Shown here: piece by piece, positions 27,350 through 35,771 of the stretch | Position numbering within the stretch: the first letter of the stretch is position 1 | How the letters are laid out: every line of letters begins with the position of its first letter | Source: Planctomycetaceae bacterium | GTDB lineage: Bacteria > Planctomycetota > Planctomycetia > Planctomycetales > Planctomycetaceae | NCBI GenBank assembly: GCA_028284485.1 | Contig: JANQRQ010000153.1 | Coordinates: 1-38,556 of the forward strand | Length of the DNA stretch: 38,556 bases | Direction: 5' to 3' | Position numbers and translations under genes: made by a program | Notes under the pieces: generated by a model | Database searches by the model: none | What the model saw: the letters and a program-made list of their open reading frames with translations, nothing else | What the model was told of the DNA's origin: nothing

Positions 27350-28120
27350 CTAATTCAGAATCCCCTGTAATTCATCATGAATCTGCGGACCGTTGCTTGC
27401 GAGCAGACTCGGTACCGCAATGTCCAGATTAGAACCATCCAATTTTGAAACGTTGCCACCGGCTTCTTGAACAATGAGTGCCCCTGCTGCGACGTCCCAG
27501 GGCTTGAGGCTAGTCGACCAAAATGCCTCGATTCGACCAGTTGCCACGTAAGCCAGATTCAGGGCCGCCGAGCCTGTACGCTGCACGGATTGAACGTGGG
27601 GCATAACCGTCAAAAAGCGTTGGACCGCCTTATCTGTTGGATCAACAGCCACTGGTAAACTTGCTACGACCATTGCTGAATTCAATTGTTCGATGGTCGA
27701 AGTGCGAATTGACGCACCATTCAGCGTTGCTCCCGATCCGATCCGTGCTGCAAACAATTCGTTTCGATTCGGATCAAAGATCACGCCGACGATCAATTCG
27801 CCATTCTGTTCGAGGGCGATCGAGACTGCGTAATAAGGGAACCCGTGTACGTAGTTCGAAGTCCCATCGAGTGGATCAATGACCCACCGATAGCCGGAAG
27901 AATCGGCCTCTTGCACGAGACCCTCTTCGCCTAAGAAACCATGAGTCGGATATCGGCCGTGAATATGAGAGTGGATGGCTTGCTGCGATGCGAAGTCGGC
28001 TTCTGTCACCAGATTAGCCGGACTTTTTTCGCTGACCGTGAACTTAGACGACCATTCATTCAGGACGCCACCCCCGATACGGGCAGCTTCGATTGCGGTG
28101 TTCAGGAATTCCGTTTCCAC
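27350..28120 (-). CDS. Inositol monophosphatase family protein (SuhB/IMPase-like)
   Basis: 256 aa, starting at GTG 28120 with AGGA (28128-28131) 7 nt upstream. It has the lithium-sensitive Mg2+-phosphatase signature: GEEG at 64-67, IDPLDGTSNY at 81-90 (metal ligands Asp82, Asp85) and the C-terminal KPWDVAAGALIVQEAGG with the third metal-binding Asp. Members hydrolyse inositol-1-phosphate, related sugar phosphates or 3'-phosphoadenosine phosphates. The substrate cannot be chosen from sequence alone, though the length and motifs fit inositol-phosphatase better than CysQ. It is cytoplasmic. It precedes the giant genes on the same strand by ~190 nt and may or may not be co-transcribed with them. 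Confidence 0.93.
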   Translation of the reverse strand: METEFLNTAIEAARIGGGVLNEWSSKFTVSEKSPANLVTEADFASQQAIHSHIHGRYPTHGFLGEEGLVQEADSSGYRWVIDPLDGTSNYVHGFPYYAVSIALEQNGELIVGVIFDPNRNELFAARIGSGATLNGASIRTSTIEQLNSAMVVASLPVAVDPTDKAVQRFLTVMPHVQSVQRTGSAALNLAYVATGRIEAFWSTSLKPWDVAAGALIVQEAGGNVSKLDGSNLDIAVPSLLASNGPQIHDELQGILN

Positions 28121-28407
28121 GAAAACATCCTATTCGTGACGCAGAGCTATTACCGTCAAAATTGAAAGGAAGCGTTGGTTGCGAAGCATCCGCATTATTG
28201 TCGGAACAGCGCTAAGCTGGCAAGGCCGCCCAACCTCTCGAAACTGCGTTGATTTCCGAGCCGTGCTCAGGCCACTTTCGGAAACATGAGGTATGTTTTC
28301 AACACGAGAATTCCTTCTATGAGGCTCAAAAGAGACGTCGTCGTCTCGTTCGAGTCGAATTCCGATTACAACAGTTTCCTCTGAATGATCCGATGGAAAT
28401 AGACGCA
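28121..28407. promoter_or_regulatory. Divergent intergenic region (IMPase / Tad cluster)
   Basis: 287 nt separate two diverging genes, so promoters for both should lie here. I find no convincing -35/-10 pair or operator-like palindrome. An in-frame leftward extension of the peptidase reading frame (to 28249) encodes unlikely sequence and is not counted as coding. Confidence 0.4.
28128..28131 (-). promoter_or_regulatory. Ribosome-binding site supporting a GTG start
   Basis: AGGA on the minus strand lies 7 nt before GTG 28120. A nearby ATG (28128) is out of frame with the phosphatase, so the GTG is the start. Confidence 0.65.
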
Positions 28408-28974
28408 ATGCCCGAACTTAGTTTGCAATTGGTTTTGTTCATCGTGTGCGTTGGCTTGTTTACCGGCGCGGCGGCCGTGTCCGATATCCGCTGGCGGAAA
28501 ATTCCGAACAAACTGACCGTTCCGGTCTTTGCACTGGGACTCATCTATCAAATCGCGTTTAACGGGTTACAAGGTCTGGGAGACGCGGGGCTCGCGTTTC
28601 TTGTCGGTTTTGGATCACTGTTTGTGCTTTGGCTCGTCGGTGGGGGCGGTGGAGGCGATGTGAAACTAATGGGGGCATTAGCCGTTTGGCTAGGATTCCG
28701 ACTGACGCTGATGGTCCTCGTTTGTAGCACGCTATTCGTAATTATCGGCACTGTAGGAATCATGATCTTTAGCGTCATTTCTCGCGGTGTTGACAGGACC
28801 CGAAGTAAGTTCTTGGCCACAGGAAAACAGAACACCGGTAAGAAGAAGCAACCCGAGAAAGAAACGACGCAGCAGCGAACAAAGCGCCGCATTATGGCGT
28901 ACGCCGTGCCAGTGACGCTTGCGACATGGGTCGTGGTGTTGCTGAAAATTCACGAGTTTCCGTTTGTCAATTGA
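28408..28974 (+). CDS. cpaA: A24 prepilin peptidase (TadV/CpaA)
   Basis: 188 aa from ATG 28408, which has GGA ten nt upstream; ATG 28393 is a close alternative. This membrane aspartic peptidase cleaves and may methylate Flp-type prepilins and TadE/F pseudopilins. Both catalytic aspartates are present: Asp26 in AVSDIRWRKIPNKL and Asp84 in a run of six glycines followed by DVKLMG. About five to six membrane helices are visible. The C-terminal region has a basic cytoplasmic loop (TGKKKQPEKETTQQRTKRR) before a last helix. It is the first gene of the Tad cluster and its product should act on TadE, encoded next. Confidence 0.92.
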   Translation: MPELSLQLVLFIVCVGLFTGAAAVSDIRWRKIPNKLTVPVFALGLIYQIAFNGLQGLGDAGLAFLVGFGSLFVLWLVGGGGGGDVKLMGALAVWLGFRLTLMVLVCSTLFVIIGTVGIMIFSVISRGVDRTRSKFLATGKQNTGKKKQPEKETTQQRTKRRIMAYAVPVTLATWVVVLLKIHEFPFVN

Positions 28975-29117
28975 TGCGAAGGTTCTTCGAGCGACGTAGA
29001 CGAAACTACCGAGCAGTGATTTTGACATAGTTATGTACTGAGACGCATCTGTTTTGAGGGCGGTGCTCGTCTGGAACAGAACCACAGTCGAGACAAGTCA
29101 GCAGACAGTTCAAAGCC

Positions 29118-29546
29118 ATGAATACAAATATGAATACCAGTCATCACGCACGGCAACGTGCAAGAAAACGACGCAGGGGTTTCATCAGCATGGAACTTGT
29201 GCTGACGTTGCCAATCCTGGGAATCGTTTTGATGGCGTTCTTCGAGTTTTCGTTTCTGTTCTTTGCGCGAGGTTCGGTTGTTGAAGCGAGCCGAGTCGGC
29301 GCACGGAAAGCCACTTTACCGGGGGTCACGCAGGAAGACGTAGAACTCGAGATTCGAAAGGTCCTCAATCCGGACTTGCAGCGTTCGATGTCTGTGTACG
29401 CAGATATCGATCGGCAGTCAGGCGAGATCGTCAGCGTCGCAGTTCGAGTCCCCATGGCGGCGGCAGCCCCCGATTTGCTGTGGCCCATCGGCTATACGTT
29501 GCACGATCGGTATTTGCATTCGGAAACGCGAATGGTCCGCGAGTAA
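29118..29546 (+). CDS. tadE: TadE-family pseudopilin
   Basis: 142 aa. A basic N-terminus (RQRARKRRR) leads into GFISMELVLTLPILGIVL. Gly21 followed by Phe22, with Glu26 at +5, is the classical prepilin-peptidase cleavage pattern. One membrane helix spans ~26-50. The rest is a small periplasmic domain (SRVGARKATLPG, then VAVRVPMAA). TadE is a minor pilin needed for Flp pilus assembly and fits the adjacent A24 peptidase. It lies 143 nt after cpaA and 230 nt before cpaB. Neither gap holds an Flp pilin gene. Confidence 0.9.
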   Translation: MNTNMNTSHHARQRARKRRRGFISMELVLTLPILGIVLMAFFEFSFLFFARGSVVEASRVGARKATLPGVTQEDVELEIRKVLNPDLQRSMSVYADIDRQSGEIVSVAVRVPMAAAAPDLLWPIGYTLHDRYLHSETRMVRE

Positions 29547-29776
29547 GGGCAAGTAACGAGGCGGTACTACTTAAGAGAAGACTAAGTCTCAGCCCATTCG
29601 TCATCATCACGAAATCGAAACATTCAACCAGCGTGAGGAACGGTTTTCCCCACCATAAAAAGTGTCAGGATTGGACGCCGAGTAATCTGAACAACTAAAT
29701 CAACGACCAATGGTCGGCATCACGAAATCGGAATTCTGGGAATCCCCAGCATTCCCTGTTCGGGGAGAGTGGAACG

Positions 29777-30730
29777 GTGAAACGTCTTACACCTGCAGTT
29801 CTTACACTAATGTTGTTTGTTGTGGTTGGCGGCTTGGTCGCGGCCTATATCGCAAAAGGTTTGTTTGCTGTCGAGAAGGGGCAGCCGGTTGCCACCACGC
29901 GGTTGGTCCCGATGGCCATTCACGACCTTGAACCGGGGACGATCATTACCGATCGCCATATCGGTCAAGGACCAACTGACATCGCGAGTTTGACACGCGA
30001 CGTTTTGATCAGCGAACGCGTCATCGTTGGTCGCGCCGTAAAGGAAAGAATTCCTGCAGCGACGGCGATTCGGGCAGGTCAGCTTTACCAGCCGGGTGAG
30101 CGTCCGCCGCTTGAAGTCCCGGATGATATGCGTGCCGTCGCTATCAGCGTTGGCCCCAGTGTCGCGATGGTCGATGGTTTGATCCGTCCCGGAGAGTATG
30201 TCGACGTTCACTTCACACCTTCGTCGTCTGGTTCGAACGATCAACGATTGTTCCGCGGCGGATTGACGTTAACGCTGTTCAAAGGCGTCAAAGTCATTGC
30301 CATCAACCAAAACTATACACAAGGCAGTGTCGACCGATCCGGAAACACGCTGACTTTGGAACTAACTCCCGAACAAGCGAATATCATCATTCTCGCAGAA
30401 CAAAAAGGATCGCTGACGACGACATTCACGCCGGACGGACCTGGTTCTGGTGTCGTTGCGGTCAGCAGCGAGGATCGTGCGACGCTCGACGAAATTCTCG
30501 GTCTCAAGCCATTGCCAACGCCGGAACCGCCGTTTTCAGCGGAGATTTATCGCGGTGGTTCGCGCGAATACATCGAGTTTCGTAACGGCAAACGGTACGA
30601 CTATTCACGACAGGGATTTGGCGACCCAACCGGGACCAGTGACTTCGACGATATGGAACAAGATGCCGGTCAAGGAGATGATTCGCTGCGGACTCCCAAT
30701 CGTGATGTGGAAGTCTCGCCGACCGCCTAA
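29777..30730 (+). CDS. cpaB: Flp pilus assembly protein CpaB/RcpC
   Basis: 317 aa starting at GTG 29777, with GGAGAG at 29763-29768. An N-terminal membrane helix (VLTLMLFVVVGGLVAAYIA) is followed by a SAF domain (VPMAIHDLEPGTIITDRHIG) and the RcpC/CpaB region (AVAISVGPSVAMVDGLIRPG, GNTLTLELTPEQANII). CpaB sits in the periplasm and is thought to link the secretin and inner-membrane parts of the Tad machine. A ~90-residue C-terminal extension with GGSREYIEFRNGKRYDYS and an acidic Asp-rich tail is longer than in typical CpaB, and its role is unknown. Confidence 0.92.
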   Translation: MKRLTPAVLTLMLFVVVGGLVAAYIAKGLFAVEKGQPVATTRLVPMAIHDLEPGTIITDRHIGQGPTDIASLTRDVLISERVIVGRAVKERIPAATAIRAGQLYQPGERPPLEVPDDMRAVAISVGPSVAMVDGLIRPGEYVDVHFTPSSSGSNDQRLFRGGLTLTLFKGVKVIAINQNYTQGSVDRSGNTLTLELTPEQANIIILAEQKGSLTTTFTPDGPGSGVVAVSSEDRATLDEILGLKPLPTPEPPFSAEIYRGGSREYIEFRNGKRYDYSRQGFGDPTGTSDFDDMEQDAGQGDDSLRTPNRDVEVSPTA

Positions 30731-30802
30731 GTGTGAGTCCTTTGTGCTGAAGCGCAGGTCAGTCGGCAAATTGAAGCCAGTTACGTTGGAAACGTATCGT
30801 CC

Positions 30803-31999
30803 ATGAAAAGTCTCTCCCCGGACAACCAGAGCCGTTTCGACCAATCCCGCGCGGGATTGATTACGCCGGCGGTCGCATTCGCCCTAATCGTGGTGATGCT
30901 CTGCCTGGCGCTGGTATTGGATCGCTTGTGGCTCGACGCGGCTGTGGTTGAATTGACCACCTGTGCTGAAGCGGCTGCTTTGGCATCGGCTCGTGAACTC
31001 GCCTGTGACGATACACTCCGGTCGGAATGCGATCCTGAAACACGAGTGGCTACTGCACGGGAAGCGGCGGCCAGGATTGCTGCGGCCAACTTGGTTGCCG
31101 GAACTCAGGTTCAGCTTGATAGTGAGCAGGGCGGAGATATCCGAGTCGGCCGTTTGTCTGTGGACTCCGAAACCGGGCAGACAACATTTCTGGAAACAGT
31201 TTACGATCCGACGACGACTGTGGTGACGGTTCAGCGAAGCCGCGAATACGGTAATCCCATTGCCCTTTACCTGTGTGGATTGACCGGGCAGTGGGCCGGC
31301 GATGCCGCCTCGCGTGCGGAAGCGTCGATCGACAACCACGTCATCGGGATCCGACCACTCGCCGACTCGACCGCTCCGATGATTCCGCTGGCGATTTTGA
31401 ATGACGCTCCTGCGGATTCCGAAGTGACTGGTTGGCAGACACAAATCGTCGACGGACAAGGAACCGACGAATTTGGTTTCGACGAGACTACGAATCAAAT
31501 CATGACCGAGCCAGATGGTATTCGTGAGATTGTCCTAAAAAGCATGAAATATCGCGACGATCCAGAGAAGTCGAATGTGCGAATCGTCGACTTCAGCTCG
31601 AACATGCGTGAACAACCGGTGGCCCAGCAGGTGATGCGGGGATGCAGCCGCGAAGATCTCCGAGCATTCGGTGGCGAACTGGTGATGGGCGAAGATCCGC
31701 TCCTGATGAACTGCGGCGGGATCATTGCCGGTCAGATTGTGCAGTCATGTCAAGATATCGTCGGTCAACGTCGTATTTGCCTGTTGTACCAAAATAGCGA
31801 CGTCAACGAATCGACAGGTTTCGGAAACTTGTCATGCATCGATCTCGTTGTTGTGCGAATTATGTCTGTGCGTCAACACGAACGCGATGGTTGCGAGATT
31901 GTCTTGCAACCGTCCGTCATGGCAACGCGTTCAGCCATTTTGGGCGACAAACAAACTGAAACAAATCCCTATCTCTACAAACTCCATTTGACTCAATAA
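30803..31999 (+). CDS. TadG-like pilus assembly protein
   Basis: 398 aa. The N-terminus has the TadE/TadG-like pattern (SRAGLITPAVAFALIVVMLC): a short positively charged leader, one membrane helix and then a Glu/Ala-rich helix (VELTTCAEAAALASARELA). The residue at +5 after the Gly is Pro, not Glu, so processing by the prepilin peptidase is doubtful. The rest is periplasmic, with cysteine pairs (CDDTLRSEC, MNCGGI) that may form disulfides. No vWA domain, common in canonical TadG, is seen. It lies between cpaB and cpaF, 72 nt after cpaB and 14 nt before cpaF, clearly within the Tad operon. Confidence 0.75.
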   Translation: MKSLSPDNQSRFDQSRAGLITPAVAFALIVVMLCLALVLDRLWLDAAVVELTTCAEAAALASARELACDDTLRSECDPETRVATAREAAARIAAANLVAGTQVQLDSEQGGDIRVGRLSVDSETGQTTFLETVYDPTTTVVTVQRSREYGNPIALYLCGLTGQWAGDAASRAEASIDNHVIGIRPLADSTAPMIPLAILNDAPADSEVTGWQTQIVDGQGTDEFGFDETTNQIMTEPDGIREIVLKSMKYRDDPEKSNVRIVDFSSNMREQPVAQQVMRGCSREDLRAFGGELVMGEDPLLMNCGGIIAGQIVQSCQDIVGQRRICLLYQNSDVNESTGFGNLSCIDLVVVRIMSVRQHERDGCEIVLQPSVMATRSAILGDKQTETNPYLYKLHLTQ

Positions 32000-32013
32000 A
32001 GGTTGCGTGGATC

Positions 32014-33339
32014 ATGGTCGCAGCAAGCCAAAATTCAGTAGAACAAAGCCAGGCATTTCAACAGCTGAAAACGCGATTGCATCGCCGCATGGTCGATGCC
32101 ATTGACGTTTCCAAGGCAAGCGAAATGACGGAATCCGATCTGCGCCACCAGTTGAGCGCACTTGCGTCGCACCTCTGCTCGCACGAAGCGGTGGAGTTGG
32201 CTCCGGCGGCTCGGGAAGTCATGGTTCGAGAAATCATGGATGAAATCTACGGCTTCGGTCCTTTGGAACCGCTAATGAACGACCTGGATGTCAGTGATGT
32301 TTTGGTCAACGCGCCTGACAGCGTGTTTATCGAACGCAACGGCCTTCTCGAGCCAACCGATGTTACTTTCGCAGATGAGTCTCACTTGCTGCGATTCATT
32401 CAAAGGCTGGTGGGGCGAGCCGGCAGACGAATTGACGAAGTTTCTCCGATGGTCGACGCGAAGCTGCCGGATGGTTCGCGATTGAATGCGGTCATCCCAC
32501 CGTTGGCTTTGCGCGGACCGACGTTGTCGATTCGACGCTTCAAGTCGAAAGCCCTGCTATTCGACGACATGGTTCGAATGGCAACATTGGCACCGGCCAT
32601 GGCTGACTTTTTGAAGACTGCCGTTCGAGGACGTTTGAATATCGTCTTCAGCGGCGGTACGGGGGCTGGAAAAACGACCATGCTCAACAATGTCAGCCGC
32701 TTCATTCCGACCAGCGAACGAGTGGTCACGATTGAGCAGACTGCGGAATTGCAGCTTCAACAACCCGATGTGGTTTCTCTCGAGATGCGACCAGCCAACG
32801 TGGAAGGGCGTGGGGAGATCTCCCAGCGTGACTTGCTTAAGAACAGTCTGCGAATGCGGCCGGATCGAATCATCGTCGGCGAAGCCCGTGGCGGTGAAGT
32901 GCTCGAAATGTTGCAGGCGATGAACACCGGACACGACGGATCGATGAGTACAGTGCATGCCAACGATACGCGAGATGCACTGAGCCGATTGGAAATGATG
33001 ATTGCACTTAGTGGTGTCGACCTGCCGTCCGCGATTGCTCGCGAATACATTGCTTCGGCCATTCATATTCTTGTGCACATCAGTCGATTGAGCTCAGGTG
33101 AAAGAAAGGTCATGAGAATCTCGGAATTGTGCGCGTTCCAAGACGGTGCCTACAGCATCGAGGACATTTTTGTCTATCGGATGACCGGCATCGATTCCGC
33201 TGGAAAGGCCAGTGGAGCGTTCTATGCGACCGGCTATGAACCGGTGGCATTGCAACGACTGGCTGCCGGTGGTTACGACGTCGATCACGAACTCTTCGAG
33301 GCTCGGGAATTGCCTGTCGGAGGAGAGTTCGAATCGTAA
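32014..33339 (+). CDS. cpaF: Tad/CpaF-type secretion ATPase
   Basis: 441 aa, typical for the family. This cytoplasmic hexameric ATPase powers Flp pilus assembly. The N-terminal domain (GFGPLEPLMNDLDVSDVLVN) is the usual CpaF linker. The Walker A loop is SGGTGAGKTT at ~213-222, the catalytic Glu region is RIIVGEARGGEVLEMLQAMN near 285-305, and the His-box is GHDGSMSTVHAN. The arginine-rich segment (VGRAGRRIDEVSPMVDAKLPDG) is also characteristic. Its stop is 64 nt before tadB. Confidence 0.97.
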   Translation: MVAASQNSVEQSQAFQQLKTRLHRRMVDAIDVSKASEMTESDLRHQLSALASHLCSHEAVELAPAAREVMVREIMDEIYGFGPLEPLMNDLDVSDVLVNAPDSVFIERNGLLEPTDVTFADESHLLRFIQRLVGRAGRRIDEVSPMVDAKLPDGSRLNAVIPPLALRGPTLSIRRFKSKALLFDDMVRMATLAPAMADFLKTAVRGRLNIVFSGGTGAGKTTMLNNVSRFIPTSERVVTIEQTAELQLQQPDVVSLEMRPANVEGRGEISQRDLLKNSLRMRPDRIIVGEARGGEVLEMLQAMNTGHDGSMSTVHANDTRDALSRLEMMIALSGVDLPSAIAREYIASAIHILVHISRLSSGERKVMRISELCAFQDGAYSIEDIFVYRMTGIDSAGKASGAFYATGYEPVALQRLAAGGYDVDHELFEARELPVGGEFES

Positions 33340-33391
33340 AAGATCGACCACCTGGTGAAACGCGGCAATTTGAGACAAGACATAGAATCTT

Positions 33392-33396
33392 AGGAG
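33392..33396 (+). promoter_or_regulatory. Shine-Dalgarno site of tadB
   Basis: AGGAG lies 7 nt before ATG 33404 and supports that start for the shorter inner-membrane subunit. Confidence 0.75.
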
Positions 33397-33403
33397 CCTA
33401 ATC

Positions 33404-34258
33404 ATGGCGCTGGAAGCAAAACCGATTCAACCGCGTGCGGAGTTTCAATCGATACTTCGGCATCGAGAGGAATTCGCCACGGACCATCAGGACGACGTTT
33501 CGAATCAGGTGAATCGCTGGTTCGACCGTCTGATGATTCAATCGGGATGGAGCATTTCGCCAACAATCGTGTTAATGCTCTGTTTGTACACAGGGATTGC
33601 CATCGGTGGAACGGCTTTCGTCATTCAGGAGAATCTGCTTTCGACAGCGTTTGCGTTCTGCGCTGGCTGTTTGATCCCGATTTTGGTGGCCATGATCGTT
33701 CGCAGCCGTCGGCAAACCACCATGATGAAGCAATTGCCGGCGGTGATTGAGGAACTGGCTCGTGCGGCCAAGACGGGCAGGAGTCTCGATGACTGCTTCC
33801 AAATGGTGGCCGAAGATGCTCCGAGTCCACTCGGCGACGAGTTTCAGGTTTGTGCCCGCCGAATGCAGATGGGCACCGATATGGCCACAGCTCTTGAAGA
33901 CATGCCGGAACGGACTGGACTGGTCAGTTTGAACATTCTGGCGACGACCCTTGTCGTTCACCAGCAAACCGGTGGCGACCTCGTCGAAGTTTTGGAGCGA
34001 TTGTCGCAAACCATCCGCGACCGTCTGTTGTTCTTGGGACGTTTGCGAGCGGCAACGATTGCGAGCCGGGCGACCGCGATATTGATGATCGCGATTCCGC
34101 CATTGGTATTCACATTCTTCGCCATGCGCGATCCCGAGTACCTGAACAATTTGATGGCATCCTCATGGGGCCGAGCAGCGACGACTACGGCAGTCGTACT
34201 GCAATTGGTTGGTTCCATTTGGGTTCTAAGGATTTTGAAAACAAGTCAGCGTGGCTGA
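33404..34258 (+). CDS. tadB: TadB inner-membrane platform protein (T2SF family)
   Basis: 284 aa. A cytoplasmic N-terminus is followed by two helices (VLMLCLYTGIAIGGTAFVI; FAFCAGCLIPILVAMIV). The T2SF/GspF cytoplasmic domain comes next (LPAVIEELARAAKTGRSLDD; LVVHQQTGGDLVEVLERLS), then two C-terminal helices. TadB and TadC together form the inner-membrane platform on which CpaF acts. The start is set by AGGAG at 33392. Confidence 0.93.
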   Translation: MALEAKPIQPRAEFQSILRHREEFATDHQDDVSNQVNRWFDRLMIQSGWSISPTIVLMLCLYTGIAIGGTAFVIQENLLSTAFAFCAGCLIPILVAMIVRSRRQTTMMKQLPAVIEELARAAKTGRSLDDCFQMVAEDAPSPLGDEFQVCARRMQMGTDMATALEDMPERTGLVSLNILATTLVVHQQTGGDLVEVLERLSQTIRDRLLFLGRLRAATIASRATAILMIAIPPLVFTFFAMRDPEYLNNLMASSWGRAATTTAVVLQLVGSIWVLRILKTSQRG

Positions 34259-34403
34259 ACGGTGGATGCACCGGGCCAAGACCCGCAAGTATCCAAATCA
34301 ATACTGCTGAGAGAACAAAGCAACGCATGCAGGCTAGATCGGCACCTTCGAGAATTACTTGAAATAGACGATTCGTCGGTGCACATCGCAGCGAGATATT
34401 ATC

Positions 34404-35618
34404 ATGCCATATAACAACGAATGGACCATTTTGATCGGTGTCGTCGCCATCGTGGCGATTGTGTGGGCAGTTCGAGCTGTGCTGAAACGTCGCCGGTCGA
34501 TGTCCCAGGACGAGCATCTTTCAGGGGGCGAGACGCACGCGAGTGGATTACGCAACCAACTTGAAGGGAACGGCCACCAAGCGCCGGACGGTTCCCATGC
34601 CGTTGCCACGGCGAGCCGTGCGCCACAGACCGGTCGAAAGCAGGCGAAGTCGTGGGAAAACCGCAAACTCTTCACTTCGAAATCGATTCAGTCAACGTTT
34701 GTTGCGGACGGAATTCCGGATGTCCACGCCGAGGAGATCGACCCCAAACGATCAAAGAACCTTGTCTTTCGGGGAATGACGCCGATCTTGGCAGATATGC
34801 TGCCGGAATCCGACGAGCGAAGAAACACCATTCGCAGCGAGTTAACAACGGCTGGGTACTTTCAGCCCTCGGCAATCACCAATCTGGCTGCAATCCGTTA
34901 CCTGGCGATCATCATTCCGATGCTCGTCCTTGGTGGTCTGCTCGTGATTGTTCCAACCCAGTTTGAGGGGTTCGTGATCGCTATGCTGGTCGCGATTCCG
35001 GCATTGGGTTGGGCGTTGCCCCGTCTGTATGTTCGGGGAAAGGGGCGTGCACGCAAGAGCGAAATCGAGCGTGGAATGCCTGACTTGCTCGACATGTTGA
35101 ACATGTGCGTTAGTCAGGGACTGACTGTCCAAAAATCACTGAATCGGATCAGTCGCGATTTTCGCGGAGTCTATCCGGCTTTGTCTGAAGAACTCGGCAT
35201 CGTATGCAGACAGGCCGATGTCGGAACGTTGGAACAGGCCCTTTTGGGTTTCAATGAGCGTATTGATATTCCAGAAGTGAATTCGTTTACGTCGTTGATT
35301 GTTCAGACAGAGCGAATGGGAACGAGTATCTCCGACGCGTTGACCGAATACAGCGATACCATGCGAGAGAGCTTGAGGCAGCAAGCAGATGCGAAAGCCA
35401 ATCAAGCCAGTTTCAAACTGCTGTTTCCAACCGTAACCTGCCTCATGCCGGCTGTGTATATCTTTCTGCTGGGGCCGGCTATTGTGGAACTGTCGGAGTT
35501 CTTTACGAACCAGGCACCGACCTTGCTTAACAACGGCCCGAATACGATCCAGCAGGCAACAGCGCTCCCAGGGCAGGTCAACACCCCGATTGACCGTACA
35601 TTTCCTGGTAACAACTAG
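34404..35618 (+). CDS. tadC: TadC inner-membrane platform protein (T2SF family)
   Basis: 404 aa. An extra N-terminal helix (ILIGVVAIVAIVWAVRAVL) and a ~90-residue hydrophilic segment precede the conserved part. Two helices follow (YLAIIIPMLVLGGLLVIV; FVIAMLVAIPALGWALPRLY), then the T2SF domain (MPDLLDMLNMCVSQGLTVQ; LIVQTERMGTSISDALTEYS) and a last helix (VTCLMPAVYIFLLGPAIVEL). It pairs with TadB and is the final gene of the cluster, 145 nt after tadB and convergent with the next gene. Confidence 0.93.
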   Translation: MPYNNEWTILIGVVAIVAIVWAVRAVLKRRRSMSQDEHLSGGETHASGLRNQLEGNGHQAPDGSHAVATASRAPQTGRKQAKSWENRKLFTSKSIQSTFVADGIPDVHAEEIDPKRSKNLVFRGMTPILADMLPESDERRNTIRSELTTAGYFQPSAITNLAAIRYLAIIIPMLVLGGLLVIVPTQFEGFVIAMLVAIPALGWALPRLYVRGKGRARKSEIERGMPDLLDMLNMCVSQGLTVQKSLNRISRDFRGVYPALSEELGIVCRQADVGTLEQALLGFNERIDIPEVNSFTSLIVQTERMGTSISDALTEYSDTMRESLRQQADAKANQASFKLLFPTVTCLMPAVYIFLLGPAIVELSEFFTNQAPTLLNNGPNTIQQATALPGQVNTPIDRTFPGNN

Positions 35619-35771
35619 GTCGGCACGGCGATCAGCGCTGCGAATCTGACTCGTTGACTCGTTGGAAGATGCGCCGGGCGTTTGTTTGAACGCAGCGCAA
35701 TGCCGCGCATGAACTTATGCCCAACGATGATGTCGCAAACGTTGACTTCTCAAGCGATTCGCGAGAATTCG

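Noticed and set aside
28130..28408. Minus-strand frame of ~92 codons between the IMPase and cpaA genes
   Set aside because: Its translation shows no recognisable pattern and it covers the divergent promoter region.
35648..35663. GACTCGTT directly repeated in tandem between tadC and the oxidoreductase
   Set aside because: A single 8-nt duplication in a short convergent gap can arise by chance or slippage; no further units or symmetry are present.
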